Assembly (NCBI GenBank): GCA_028825265.1
Contig: JAPKAM010000006.1
Span: 1-61,903, forward strand
DNA from: Planctomycetota bacterium
GTDB lineage: Bacteria > Planctomycetota > UBA8108 > UBA1146
Reading direction: 5' to 3'
Length of the DNA: 61,903 nt
Each line of letters opens with the position of its first letter. The first letter of the stretch is position 1. A program made the translations under genes and the position numbers. Positions 6,392 through 14,661 of this stretch are shown piece after piece. The notes under the pieces are model-generated. The model was not told the DNA's origin. It did not search any database and was given only the letters and a program-made list of their open reading frames with translations.

Positions 6392-7612
6392 TCACCGCGA
6401 CGAACCCTCGTGCCGATTCATGGGGGCACGGATCGACCTGTGAATCACATCGGAAACGCCTCGTTGCAGGCCATCCGGGTGAATCACCTCGACCGGCTTT
6501 CGTGCCACAGAGATGACGATTCCGATTCCCATCAAGGTCACCACGATAGAAGTTCCGCCGTAGGAAATGAGGGGTAACGGCATCCCGGTCACCGGTAACA
6601 GGCCGACCGTCACGGCCTGATTGATGGTGGCCTGAATACCGATTTGGGTGGCCAGACCCACCGCCACTAGGCGGCCAAAGGGATCGCGACAGTTCCAGGC
6701 GACTCCCAGCATCGTTAAGACCAGCACCAGGAAAGCCAGGATCACCGAGATGGTGCCGACCAGGCCCCATTCCTCCCCGATCACCGAGAAGATAAAGTCA
6801 TTGTGATCTTCTGGCAGGTATCCGAGATCGTGGTGACTCCCGAGGTGCAGGCCCCGTCCAGTCGGTCCGCCACTACCGATGGCGATGATCGACTGAGCCA
6901 CCTGATAGCCCCCTTCTGATTCTTGAGCCACCTCACCGATTCCCATATAGGAACGAAGGCGATCTTGCTGGTATCCGGTCAGAAGCGGCCAGCCGCAGCT
7001 ACCCACGATGAGCACTGCAGCAAAAACGAGTATCACAAATTTGCGGCCATCGATCCCACCCACCCAGATCATCGCAGCGACGGTGGGGGCCAGGATCAAG
7101 GCAGTTCCCAGATCGGGCTGAGCGGCGATCATCAGGAAGGGGAGCCCCGCGACCGCCAGTACCTTGAAAAGACTGCTCCACTGACCCAGCCGCTCGCCGC
7201 TTCGCAAGAGATGCGCCACCAGTAGCACCGTCGAGATCTTGGCCAGTTCCGATGGCTGCATACCAAAACCACCGATTCGAATCCACCGAACCACGCCACC
7301 TTGTGCCCACTTCCAGAGTAACAACAGTGCCAAAAGGCCGATCGTGCCCCAGAAGAAAACACCCGAGAATCTCTCCAAATATTTCGAGGGGATGAAGGAC
7401 AACGCCAACATCCCGCCCAGCCCGACCAAGATCTTCTTCATGTGGCTGCTGGAGTAGGGGCCCGGGAACCCACCTTCGGGGCCATCGGCTGCGCTGTGAA
7501 CGAAGATGGTTCCAACAACCAACAACCAACCGGTGGTCAGTAGCAGTAGCAATGCTGCGCCGAACCAACCCTCTTTCCAGTCTTTGATCCAGGGCTTGAA
7601 GAGAGGATTCAT
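6392..7612 (-). CDS. rodA: Peptidoglycan glycosyltransferase RodA (SEDS family)
   Basis: RodA is the SEDS-family polymerase that builds glycan strands from lipid II during elongation, working with PBP2. This 406-residue polytopic protein starts at ATG 7612, overlapping the mrdA stop; frame-open codons further upstream are inside mrdA. Hydrophobic segments run throughout. Family hallmarks include RWIRIGGFGMQPSELAK, AAQPDLGTALIL and EDHNDFIFSVIGEEWG, plus PLPLISYGGTS near the C-terminus. These include the conserved Asp in QPDLG and the HNDFIF periplasmic loop. It is the last gene of the mreB-mreC-mreD-mrdA-rodA operon. The C-terminal tail is basic. Confidence 0.93.
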   Translation of the reverse strand: MNPLFKPWIKDWKEGWFGAALLLLLTTGWLLVVGTIFVHSAADGPEGGFPGPYSSSHMKKILVGLGGMLALSFIPSKYLERFSGVFFWGTIGLLALLLLWKWAQGGVVRWIRIGGFGMQPSELAKISTVLLVAHLLRSGERLGQWSSLFKVLAVAGLPFLMIAAQPDLGTALILAPTVAAMIWVGGIDGRKFVILVFAAVLIVGSCGWPLLTGYQQDRLRSYMGIGEVAQESEGGYQVAQSIIAIGSGGPTGRGLHLGSHHDLGYLPEDHNDFIFSVIGEEWGLVGTISVILAFLVLVLTMLGVAWNCRDPFGRLVAVGLATQIGIQATINQAVTVGLLPVTGMPLPLISYGGTSIVVTLMGIGIVISVARKPVEVIHPDGLQRGVSDVIHRSIRAPMNRHEGSSR

Positions 7613-9708
7613 CGGCTCAGTTCCCAGCCGCGATGCTGTTCGAGCCAGCCGAGGATCTCGGCCAGTATCGGAGCACAAGCCTCACCCCCCCCGAGGGGAA
7701 CCTGCTGGACGGAGATGGCAAAAGCAAACTTTGGTTGAACCACCGGCGCGAATCCGATCAACCATGCATCATTGAGTTTGGATGGCCCTCGTTTTGCGGT
7801 TCCGGTCTTGACGGCAACATCATAATGAGTCAAGCCGTAGGCAGGATTGAATGCGGTTCCACCTCGATCCCTAACTGCCGAGACCATTCCATCGATCACC
7901 GTCTCGAAATGTTTCTGATCGATCTCTGGTGCGATGGACTCCCCGACAATCCCATCGATAACCCGAATACCAGGACGATCACCGCGACTGGCGATGGACA
8001 GGGCAATCGCCGCCATCTGCAGCGGAGTTGTGGTAAAACCACGCCCGATTCCAGTTCCTGTAGGATTGGTGGTGGGGCGTATTCCAGCCGATTCGGAAGC
8101 GATTCCACTACCAGTGATTCGCCACAATCCTAACTGTTCGCCCATCGAAACGATGCCATCGATGCCGAGCCGTTGACCCATCTTGTAGAAGTAAACGTTA
8201 CAGGATCGAGCCAGCGCCGAAGACATGTTCATTTCGATGCCGTGGGGGTGGTTGTTGCAGCGGTTTCGGTTCGGCTGAGCCGGATCGAGTAATCCGTTAC
8301 AAACAATAATTTCATCGGCGGTGACCACTCCGGCTTGAAGAGCGGCGAGTGCCACGACTGTCTTGAATGTGGATCCCGGGTCGATCGCCCAACCACTGAC
8401 ACGGTCATGGAACCAGCCAGACTTGGAGAGGCTCCTCTGACGATACAGTTCGCGATCTCGATAGACTTCCATCCCCTGTGCTGGCAAGGAGGTCCAGCCC
8501 ACTGCGGAACCATCATCAACATCCAGGATCACCACCGCCCCGAAATCCACTTCTCTCGAAACCAACAACTCTTGACACCAGCGGCTTAGTTCTATATCCA
8601 ACGAAAGGGCTACATCTTCGCCCGGTTGAGCCTGTGCCACATGCAACGGAGCCCCGACCGAACGTCGTAGATGATCCAGAATCCTCACTTCGGCTCCCGG
8701 TTTCCCTCGTAGTCGGTTCTCCAGCACAGACTCCAGTCCGCTGCGACCTACTTGATCAGCACTGTGATGCGAAAATTCTTGCAACACCTCGAACACACGG
8801 ATGTCACGCAGGACCAGCCGGTCGATGACCGGTTCATCCCGCTGCTTCCACCGATTCAGCACCGCCTGCGAAGGTAATCCGGTGTGTCCCAAAAGTTGCC
8901 CAAGAAAGGGATCCCCTGGATGGGAGCGATCACGCATCTCCTCGAGATAAATTCCGGGCCAACTGACCGGGTCGGTGCTGATCTTAATCACCAGTTGAGA
9001 AGGTATGTCATCTTGCAGAGGGTGTCGCTGGTGACGGAAAATCCACTCTCTTTCCTGGATCTCACGCTCCGGATCCTGCACTCGAGCGTAGGCCTGTTCG
9101 ACCTTGGCCCACAGAACTCCTCGATCCAGTTGCAGTTCTCGTTCCATTCTCCGGACCGCGATCTCACCTGAAAAAAGCAGATTTGGATCGATGTAAATGG
9201 TGTAATCCTGGCCTTCATCGACGACGATCACCCCGGGATAATCCTCAGGCCTCAACCGAACTGCACGAGCGATCTCTCTTCCAGTTACCTGGTCGAGATT
9301 TCGAAGCCACGGATGATGATCGATTTTTTCAACCCAGCCAAATTGATCGCGTATTGCACCACGGGCCCCTTGAATTGAATTCCACAGAGTTTCTTCATCC
9401 CAGGGGAAATTCGAGTTCACTCCATCGAATTTCTTGGACAGACGACGAGCCACCCAGCGCACCGGCTCCAATTCTGACAAAAGAAATGAAGCTCGAACCA
9501 TTGGAGTATCGCTCGCCAAAACCACTCCGCGAGAATCCAGAATCCGCCCTCTGGGTGCAGGGTAATAACGAATTGATCGATGCATGCTGGAAGCCCGAAG
9601 CGCGTGCTCACGCCATTCCACACCTTGAAGCACCACCAACCTTGTACCGAGACCTGTAGCCAACAAGATCAGCAGGATCGCGATGGACAGGATTCTGATT
9701 CGTTGCAT
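7609..9708 (-). CDS. mrdA: Penicillin-binding protein 2, peptidoglycan transpeptidase
   Basis: The class B PBP that cross-links peptidoglycan during elongation as RodA's partner. It is 699 residues long, starts at ATG 9708 with GGAGAGGA upstream, and has one N-terminal membrane anchor (about 5-25). The dimerisation domain begins with PAPRGRILDSRGVVLA (50-65). The transpeptidase motifs are intact: SxxK is S446-T-F-K449 in DPGSTFK, SxN is S502-C-N504, and KTG is K634-T-G636 in VKTGTAKR. It is slightly longer than E. coli PBP2, with extra sequence in the pedestal region (about 95-260). It overlaps rodA by ATGA and follows mreD by 21 bases. Confidence 0.93.
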   Translation of the reverse strand: MQRIRILSIAILLILLATGLGTRLVVLQGVEWREHALRASSMHRSIRYYPAPRGRILDSRGVVLASDTPMVRASFLLSELEPVRWVARRLSKKFDGVNSNFPWDEETLWNSIQGARGAIRDQFGWVEKIDHHPWLRNLDQVTGREIARAVRLRPEDYPGVIVVDEGQDYTIYIDPNLLFSGEIAVRRMERELQLDRGVLWAKVEQAYARVQDPEREIQEREWIFRHQRHPLQDDIPSQLVIKISTDPVSWPGIYLEEMRDRSHPGDPFLGQLLGHTGLPSQAVLNRWKQRDEPVIDRLVLRDIRVFEVLQEFSHHSADQVGRSGLESVLENRLRGKPGAEVRILDHLRRSVGAPLHVAQAQPGEDVALSLDIELSRWCQELLVSREVDFGAVVILDVDDGSAVGWTSLPAQGMEVYRDRELYRQRSLSKSGWFHDRVSGWAIDPGSTFKTVVALAALQAGVVTADEIIVCNGLLDPAQPNRNRCNNHPHGIEMNMSSALARSCNVYFYKMGQRLGIDGIVSMGEQLGLWRITGSGIASESAGIRPTTNPTGTGIGRGFTTTPLQMAAIALSIASRGDRPGIRVIDGIVGESIAPEIDQKHFETVIDGMVSAVRDRGGTAFNPAYGLTHYDVAVKTGTAKRGPSKLNDAWLIGFAPVVQPKFAFAISVQQVPLGGGEACAPILAEILGWLEQHRGWELSR

Positions 9709-9729
9709 TGAGTCCTCTCCAAAAGCAGA

Positions 9730-10209
9730 TCAAAGGGGATATCGAGCACTTCTAAGTAGTGGAGTGGTCAAATCCAGTATCGGCATCATTAATGCTCCGC
9801 ACAGAGCCGCAATCCAGCAACTCTGGAACACGAAACTCATCGAAGGAAGGTACCCCGCCAGTATCCACTCCTCGATGGCCGCCCCTAGAACCAGTGCAGG
9901 GATCACGATCTGATACCGTTTCCAGGGATGATATGGATCCATCCATAGACGCAGGCTCCGTACCGCAAAGGTGATCATCAGTATCGGTGTCAACACCTCG
10001 AATGGGGTGGATATTCCACCGAACACTCGATAAACAGAGATGACTGCCACAACCACTATGATTCGCGGCCAGCGATCGATCAGAGCGAGCCAGGCCAGCA
10101 GGATCAACAAAGGATCAGCCGACGCTGCGGTGTTCACTAGTAACGGTCGAAAAGCACCTGTGGTGAAGATCGTCAACAGCAATAGGATGGTGAACCAACC
10201 CGCTCTCAT
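9730..10209 (-). CDS. mreD: Rod-shape-determining protein MreD (membrane)
   Basis: A 159-residue integral membrane protein with about five hydrophobic segments, of the usual MreD length. Sequence alone is weak, as MreD is poorly conserved. ADPLLILLAWLALIDRW and a late TM segment are compatible with the family, and position between mreC and mrdA makes the call. MreD is a membrane member of the elongasome whose detailed role is unclear. The start ATG 10209 overlaps the mreC stop (ATGA), implying translational coupling. Confidence 0.8.
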   Translation of the reverse strand: MRAGWFTILLLLTIFTTGAFRPLLVNTAASADPLLILLAWLALIDRWPRIIVVVAVISVYRVFGGISTPFEVLTPILMITFAVRSLRLWMDPYHPWKRYQIVIPALVLGAAIEEWILAGYLPSMSFVFQSCWIAALCGALMMPILDLTTPLLRSARYPL

Positions 10210-10916
10210 CGAGTTTTCACTTTCGTCAGTGGGGTGAGCACCAACACTTCTTGACCGTGATGGAGAGTGGAGGTGAGCAGGATTACTGAATTGCGAAAAG
10301 GAAATCGAACTTCGGAAACCACTCCTACCACCAGTCCTTCGGGGAAAGTACCACCCCCTCCGTGGGTTCTCAGAACCATCCCATCGAGGAGTTCGACCGG
10401 ATCGATTCTTAGTCGAGGATGGCCGCGACCTAAATTTGGCCCACCAGCATAAATGGCGGATCGACCGACCTCATCGATGAAGGGGATCACGAAAGCAGGG
10501 TCATCCGCCAACTGGACGAGACTCCATCCCGGTCCAGAGGAGGTAATCTTGCCGATCACCCCGGCCGCTCCGATCACTCCCATTCCAGCCAGCAGTCCAG
10601 TTTCCGTTCCTCGATCGAGCCGTGCCACGGATCGACGAGGATGGGGATCTAGATGTGGACTCAAGCGCGCCGGCACCATTTGATAGAGGGATCCTGCGAA
10701 ATTGGCGGCGAGGTACCGATCCAGCAACTGCTGGCGATCGAGGATCGATTGTTCCTCTGCTTCGGAGATTAAAGAGCGCTGCAATGCTTGTTCGAGAAGT
10801 TGACGGTGGAGATCTGCTGAACCGGAGCGGTTGACAAGCGGCTGAAGTCCATAGCCGATCAAGGCGAGGACTAACCAGCAACCGATCGCCCAGTAAGCGC
10901 GTTCGATGCGCTTCAC
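10206..10916 (-). CDS. mreC: Rod-shape-determining protein MreC
   Basis: MreC is a periplasmic scaffold that activates PBP2/RodA. I chose GTG 10916 because GGGAG lies 4 bases upstream and the protein then begins just before its anchor; this gives 236 residues. A membrane segment (about 10-28, AYWAIGCWLVLALIGYG) is followed by a helical stretch (about 35-75) typical of the MreC coiled coil. The beta domain follows, with RLDRGTETGLLAGMGVIGAAGVIGKI compressed against family consensus, and EGLVVGVVSEV near the end. It lies 32 bases after mreB and overlaps mreD. Confidence 0.88.
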   Translation of the reverse strand: MKRIERAYWAIGCWLVLALIGYGLQPLVNRSGSADLHRQLLEQALQRSLISEAEEQSILDRQQLLDRYLAANFAGSLYQMVPARLSPHLDPHPRRSVARLDRGTETGLLAGMGVIGAAGVIGKITSSGPGWSLVQLADDPAFVIPFIDEVGRSAIYAGGPNLGRGHPRLRIDPVELLDGMVLRTHGGGGTFPEGLVVGVVSEVRFPFRNSVILLTSTLHHGQEVLVLTPLTKVKTR

Positions 10917-10948
10917 ATCACTCCCGTTCGATTCCGTGGAGGCGGATT

Positions 10949-12022
10949 CTAGAAATCGTCCTCGATGGAGTCGAGGAATGAAGAATACTGATCGAGGTTT
11001 TCCAGGAAAATCCCCGTACCACGAGCGACACAAGTCAACGGATCGTCCGCCACCCTGACCGGCAGACCCGTGATCTTCCGGATGGTCTCATCGAGGCCAC
11101 GCAACAAGACGCCGCCGCCACAAAGGACAATTCCCCGTTCCACCAGATCTGCGCACAATTCCGGTTCGGTTTTCTCGAGTGTCGATTTGATCCCCTCGAT
11201 GATCTGATCGATCGGTGGCTGGAGTGCTTCACGAATTTCCTCGCTGGTAATCCGAGTACTGCGAGGCAGATTTCCAATCAAATCTCGACCTTTGACTTCC
11301 ATCTCAAGTTCAGTTTCGAGTGGGTGCGCCGATCCGATTTTGATTTTAATCTGTTCCGCAGTGAGCGGCCCGACCAGGATGTTATACGTGTCTTTGATGT
11401 ACTTGATGATCGCCTCGTCCATATCGTCACCAGCAACGCGCAAGGAAACGCTGGTCACAACATCGGCGAGTGAGAGAACCGCGATTTCGGAGGTACCTCC
11501 ACCGATATCGACCACCATGCTTGCGATCGGTTCCTCGATCGGTAGTCCAGCACCTAGTCCTGCAGCTCTCGGCTCTTCGACCAGATAGACCTTTCGAGCA
11601 CCGGCTCGTTCAGCCGAGTTGTAGACGGCGCGTTTTTCAACTGCGGTGATACCGCTGGGGACCGCAATCACGACCCTGGGACTGAAAAATCGGGAGCGAT
11701 TCTGAACTCGAGTGATGAAGTACTTCAACATCGCTTCAGTGATTTCGAAATCAGCAATCACGCCATCTCGTAGAGGCCTCACGGCTTCGATGGAACTGGG
11801 GGTTCTTCCCATCATTTCCTTGGCAACAGTGCCGACCGCGCGTCCATTGAGGAGCACCTGATTGGTGCCCGCCTTGACCGCAACGACGGATGGCTCACTT
11901 ATGACGATTCCTCGTCCACGGACACATACCAGTGTGTTGGCCGTTCCAAGATCGATACCAAGATCGGTAGAAAAACGCCCGACCAACGAGTTGGTCCATT
12001 TGCGAGCTATTTTGAAAACCAA
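10949..12022 (-). CDS. mreB: Rod-shape-determining actin MreB
   Basis: Membrane-associated actin homologue that guides elongasome movement. Motifs are canonical: DLGIDLGTANTLV near the N-terminus, SMVVDIGGGTSEIAVL in the middle, GIVLCGGGVLLRGLDE late, and DDPLTCVARGTG close to the end. Start choice: TTG 12022 has GAGGAG 8 bases upstream and gives 357 residues; TTG 12028 is in frame but only 2 bases from the same ribosome site. The N-terminus is hydrophobic and basic (VFKIARKW), compatible with a membrane-binding helix. It is the first gene of the five-gene elongasome operon. Confidence 0.95.
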   Translation of the reverse strand: MVFKIARKWTNSLVGRFSTDLGIDLGTANTLVCVRGRGIVISEPSVVAVKAGTNQVLLNGRAVGTVAKEMMGRTPSSIEAVRPLRDGVIADFEITEAMLKYFITRVQNRSRFFSPRVVIAVPSGITAVEKRAVYNSAERAGARKVYLVEEPRAAGLGAGLPIEEPIASMVVDIGGGTSEIAVLSLADVVTSVSLRVAGDDMDEAIIKYIKDTYNILVGPLTAEQIKIKIGSAHPLETELEMEVKGRDLIGNLPRSTRITSEEIREALQPPIDQIIEGIKSTLEKTEPELCADLVERGIVLCGGGVLLRGLDETIRKITGLPVRVADDPLTCVARGTGIFLENLDQYSSFLDSIEDDF

Positions 12023-12374
12023 GATCAATACTCCTCGCTCTTCATCGAAGGGATTGCCCTGGCAACTATCTTCGAAAAAGATTCCCCATGATGACTACCG
12101 TCATCCACCCTGATCGAACTCTCGTGAAGCCTGATGCGCCTTGCTGGCGGATCTCCCACGGTATTGCACCGTGGACGAAAGTTCCCTGTCGCTGCGTTGC
12201 GTATTCTAAGCAGGGATCCGCTCAGAGGCGAGGGGCAGACAGGGAATTCACTTCATGAATATCTGGCTCACTCTTTCGAATATTTGGGCTTCTGGCTGCC
12301 CATAAAAAAGGCCTGCTCCCGGTTCCGGAAGCAGGCCTTTGGTGAACGACAGTCGAGAGCAATGAAGCCCTCAA
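12023..12374. other. Leader region of the mreB operon
   Basis: I find no gene here. It contains the inverted repeat GATGAC-TACC-GTCATC (12090-12105) about 70 bases upstream of mreB, which could be an operator or a leader hairpin. It also contains the terminator of the next minus-strand unit (12304-12340). The elongasome promoter must lie between the two, but I cannot fix it. Confidence 0.45.
12304..12340 (-). terminator. Rho-independent terminator downstream of the 12375 gene
   Basis: AAAGGCCTGC (12307-12316) pairs with GCAGGCCTTT (12331-12340) around a GC-rich loop, and the minus-strand product runs into TTTTTT. It separates the 12375-13568 unit from the mreB operon. Confidence 0.8.
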
Positions 12375-12617
12375 TTACCCCTCATCGGGGATTTCTACTC
12401 CTTTGAACAGCGTCTCCGATTTCCTGGAGGTGTTCTTGAGTACCGAAGATTCCCATGATTTCCCACTGGTGGTGGGAGTCTTGCCTGGAAGCGTCAACTC
12501 CTTCAAGCGAATGCCCAGCAGAGACGAAGCCACGATCAGACAGACCACCGAGATGGCCAGCAGACTGGTCGCGAGAGGGCTTGAATCCTTGCGTTCAACG
12601 ATGGGTTGATCATACAT
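12375..12617 (-). CDS. Small single-pass membrane protein, unknown function
   Basis: An 80-residue protein with one membrane segment (about 15-37, LATSLLAISVVCLIVASSLLGI) and a polar Ser/Thr/Lys-rich C-terminal half. I recognise no family. The start ATG 12617 has AGGAAGGGG upstream. It follows the coiled-coil membrane protein by 12 bases and is closed by a terminator, so the two form a unit. Confidence 0.6.
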   Translation of the reverse strand: MYDQPIVERKDSSPLATSLLAISVVCLIVASSLLGIRLKELTLPGKTPTTSGKSWESSVLKNTSRKSETLFKGVEIPDEG

Positions 12618-12629
12618 GTAAGCCCCTTC

Positions 12630-13568
12630 CTAACTGGACAGACGGGTTGAGGCTTTGTGTCCTTCACGAATGCCGGAGCCCTCCTGGAACAGGATGGTGC
12701 AGCCGGACATATCGTCGAGGACCTTCGTCACCTGAACCTTGCCGATGAATCGATCGCCATCGTAGATGGTGAACTCGTAGCCGATCTCGACGTTATCGTC
12801 CTTGCCAACCGAGAGAACTACGACACCTTCCTGGACACCGACCACCATTCCGTCAATCGGAGGGGCGGTGGTAACACCGATATCGGGAAGACGAACACCG
12901 GAATCAACGATCCGAGAGATCAGCAACTGTTGATCATCAAAATCTTGCTTGAGAGCGGCCAACTCCTTGTTGAGAGCTTCCGTCTGCTGGGCCAACTGCT
13001 CTCTGTCGAGCAGCGCACGATTGCGAAGACGCTCCGCCAACTTCTTGGCTTCTCCGGCAGAATCGATCTCACTGCTGAGACGAGTGATCTCCTCCTCGAG
13101 GCGAGCCATATTGGAATCCTTGTCCTGAATATGCTCGTCCTTCTGGGCGATCCTGGAATCGAGGTCATCGATCTTGGTGTCGAGTCTGGCGACATCCTTG
13201 CGGAGATCACCATTGTCGTTCTGGAGAACCGTAACCTGTGTACCGAGTTGCTCGGTTTCATTCTTCAGAGATGCATTATCGCGGCTTTTTCTGTCGAGTT
13301 CTCCCTGCATCGTCTCTTTCATCTGTCCGGCCTTGGCGAGAGTCTCTTCATGAGCCGTATTGGCATTCTCGGCGGCACCCTTCCAGTCCTTTTGGGACTT
13401 GAACAAGGTTGCACTGACACCGAGAAAGAAGAGCGCAAGGACGAGATTGATCACCACGAAAAACTTGGCGAGCCCACTCATCTCCAGTTCCTTCCGTTCG
13501 GGATGATCCTTGGAGTTCCGGAACTGTTCCGGAAACACCTCTGGATCGGCGGGGATGCCGCCTCCCAT
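12630..13568 (-). CDS. Membrane-anchored coiled-coil protein
   Basis: A 312-residue protein (283 if it starts at ATG 13481). Both starts have a plausible ribosome site: GAGGAG 7 bases before 13568, GGAAGGA before 13481. The shorter form begins MSGLAKFFVVINLVLALFFL, a membrane anchor with the look of a planctomycete-specific family; the longer adds a polar 29-residue head. After the anchor, about 150 residues are a continuous coiled coil (NDNGDLRKDVARLDTKIDDL and following). The C-terminal 80 residues are a beta-rich domain with VGVQEGVVVLSVGKDDNVEIG, FTIYDGDRFIGKVQVTKV and a final CTILF region. The function is unknown; the neighbourhood of mreB hints at an envelope role, but it is a separate unit. 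Confidence 0.7.
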   Translation of the reverse strand: MGGGIPADPEVFPEQFRNSKDHPERKELEMSGLAKFFVVINLVLALFFLGVSATLFKSQKDWKGAAENANTAHEETLAKAGQMKETMQGELDRKSRDNASLKNETEQLGTQVTVLQNDNGDLRKDVARLDTKIDDLDSRIAQKDEHIQDKDSNMARLEEEITRLSSEIDSAGEAKKLAERLRNRALLDREQLAQQTEALNKELAALKQDFDDQQLLISRIVDSGVRLPDIGVTTAPPIDGMVVGVQEGVVVLSVGKDDNVEIGYEFTIYDGDRFIGKVQVTKVLDDMSGCTILFQEGSGIREGHKASTRLSS

Positions 13569-14034
13569 ATCACATCTCCTCGATCGCTAGCCCATTTCCC
13601 CGAGGCGTTCGATGATCAACAGATCATCAAGTGACGATCGATTCGAGTATTCCTTAAAATTAAAGAAAAGCCTCGGTGCGAACCACCACGACTTTTCCAC
13701 CACGATTTCTCCACCACGATCCCTATACCACAATTTCTATACAGAGGTCAGGCCTGCGATCAGTTCTGACACCCGGCATCGAACCGTTTCCAACTTGACC
13801 TCCTCCGGGAGAGAGGAAGTGTTCGACAGAAGCGCCAGTTGCGCTGGTTCCATCTCAAGCAAGGGATCGATTTGATTCCAAGTGAGGCATGATATCTGTC
13901 CCGATACGAGGGGTCAAGTTCCCCCAAATTGGTTCTGTGGCGATTCGAGACGATTGATCCGGCCTCTCGCCGGTCGGTAGGGTGGCGATCGGAAGGCCAC
14001 TCCCGTAGCATTCCAGCGAGGCAGGAGGATCGCC
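13569..14034. other. Intergenic region with short direct repeats
   Basis: This divergent region lies between the coiled-coil membrane protein (-) and the riboflavin operon (+). I see no gene and no FMN riboswitch consensus upstream of the riboflavin synthase. It holds the repeats listed at 13683-13740. Confidence 0.45.
13683..13740 (+). repeat. Four 14-bp direct repeats based on CCACCACGA
   Basis: CCACCACGA begins at 13683, 13697 and 13711, each followed by a pyrimidine-rich tail, and a degenerate copy (ACCACAATTTCTAT) occupies 13727-13740. The near-regular 14-bp period is seen directly; the role is unknown. Confidence 0.7.
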
Positions 14035-14661
14035 GTGTTTACCGGAATCGTCGAGCGTAGCGCCAGAATCCTCGATTGTGCCACCACCCCTCACGGTAGG
14101 CGGCTCACGGTCAATGCGCGTCCTGAGACATCCTCCACGGGAGAATTGGCCCCGTGGAACGATCTGGTCGCGGGTGAGAGCATCAGTGTCGACGGAGCCT
14201 GCCTGACCCTGTTACCGGGTTCTGGAAACCTGCACTTCGATGTGGTGGAAGAGACACTGCGCCGCACCGTCCTAGGCACACGCCCGGTCGACTCCATCGT
14301 CAACCTGGAGAGGGCTCTGAGGGTGGGGGACCGACTGGGGGGCCATTATGTCACCGGCCATATCGACACGCAGGGTACGATCCGTACCATCGAACGAGAG
14401 GGCGAGATCTACTGGGTCATCGAGCATGATCCAGCTAGCCGCTTCAGAACCGTGGAAAAAGGTTCAGTGACGGTGGACGGGGTCAGTTTGACCGTCGCCA
14501 GTTGTACAGAGCGCTGCTTCTCGATCGCCTTGATTCCACATACCCTCGAGATCACCTCGCTGGGCCACCGAATTGTGGGGGATGCGGTCAACCTCGAGAT
14601 GGACCACTTCGGCCGCTGGGTCGATGAATTGCACCGTGACCGACAGGGAGATTCCACATGA
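14035..14661 (+). CDS. ribE: Riboflavin synthase alpha chain
   Basis: The enzyme dismutates two molecules of 6,7-dimethyl-8-ribityllumazine to riboflavin. The 208-residue protein has the two tandem lumazine-binding barrels: MFTGIVE opens the first, GESISVDGACLTL (about 47-59) is its core, and GDRLGGHYVTGHID (about 100-113) and KGSVTVDGVSLTV (about 145-157) belong to the second. The length is normal. It starts at GTG 14035 behind AGGAGG (14023-14028) and overlaps gltX by ATGA. Other riboflavin genes are not in the window. Confidence 0.93.
   Translation: MFTGIVERSARILDCATTPHGRRLTVNARPETSSTGELAPWNDLVAGESISVDGACLTLLPGSGNLHFDVVEETLRRTVLGTRPVDSIVNLERALRVGDRLGGHYVTGHIDTQGTIRTIEREGEIYWVIEHDPASRFRTVEKGSVTVDGVSLTVASCTERCFSIALIPHTLEITSLGHRIVGDAVNLEMDHFGRWVDELHRDRQGDST

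Noticed and set aside
13569-14034. FMN riboswitch upstream of riboflavin synthase
   Set aside because: The conserved RFN-element strings are not visible in the leader.
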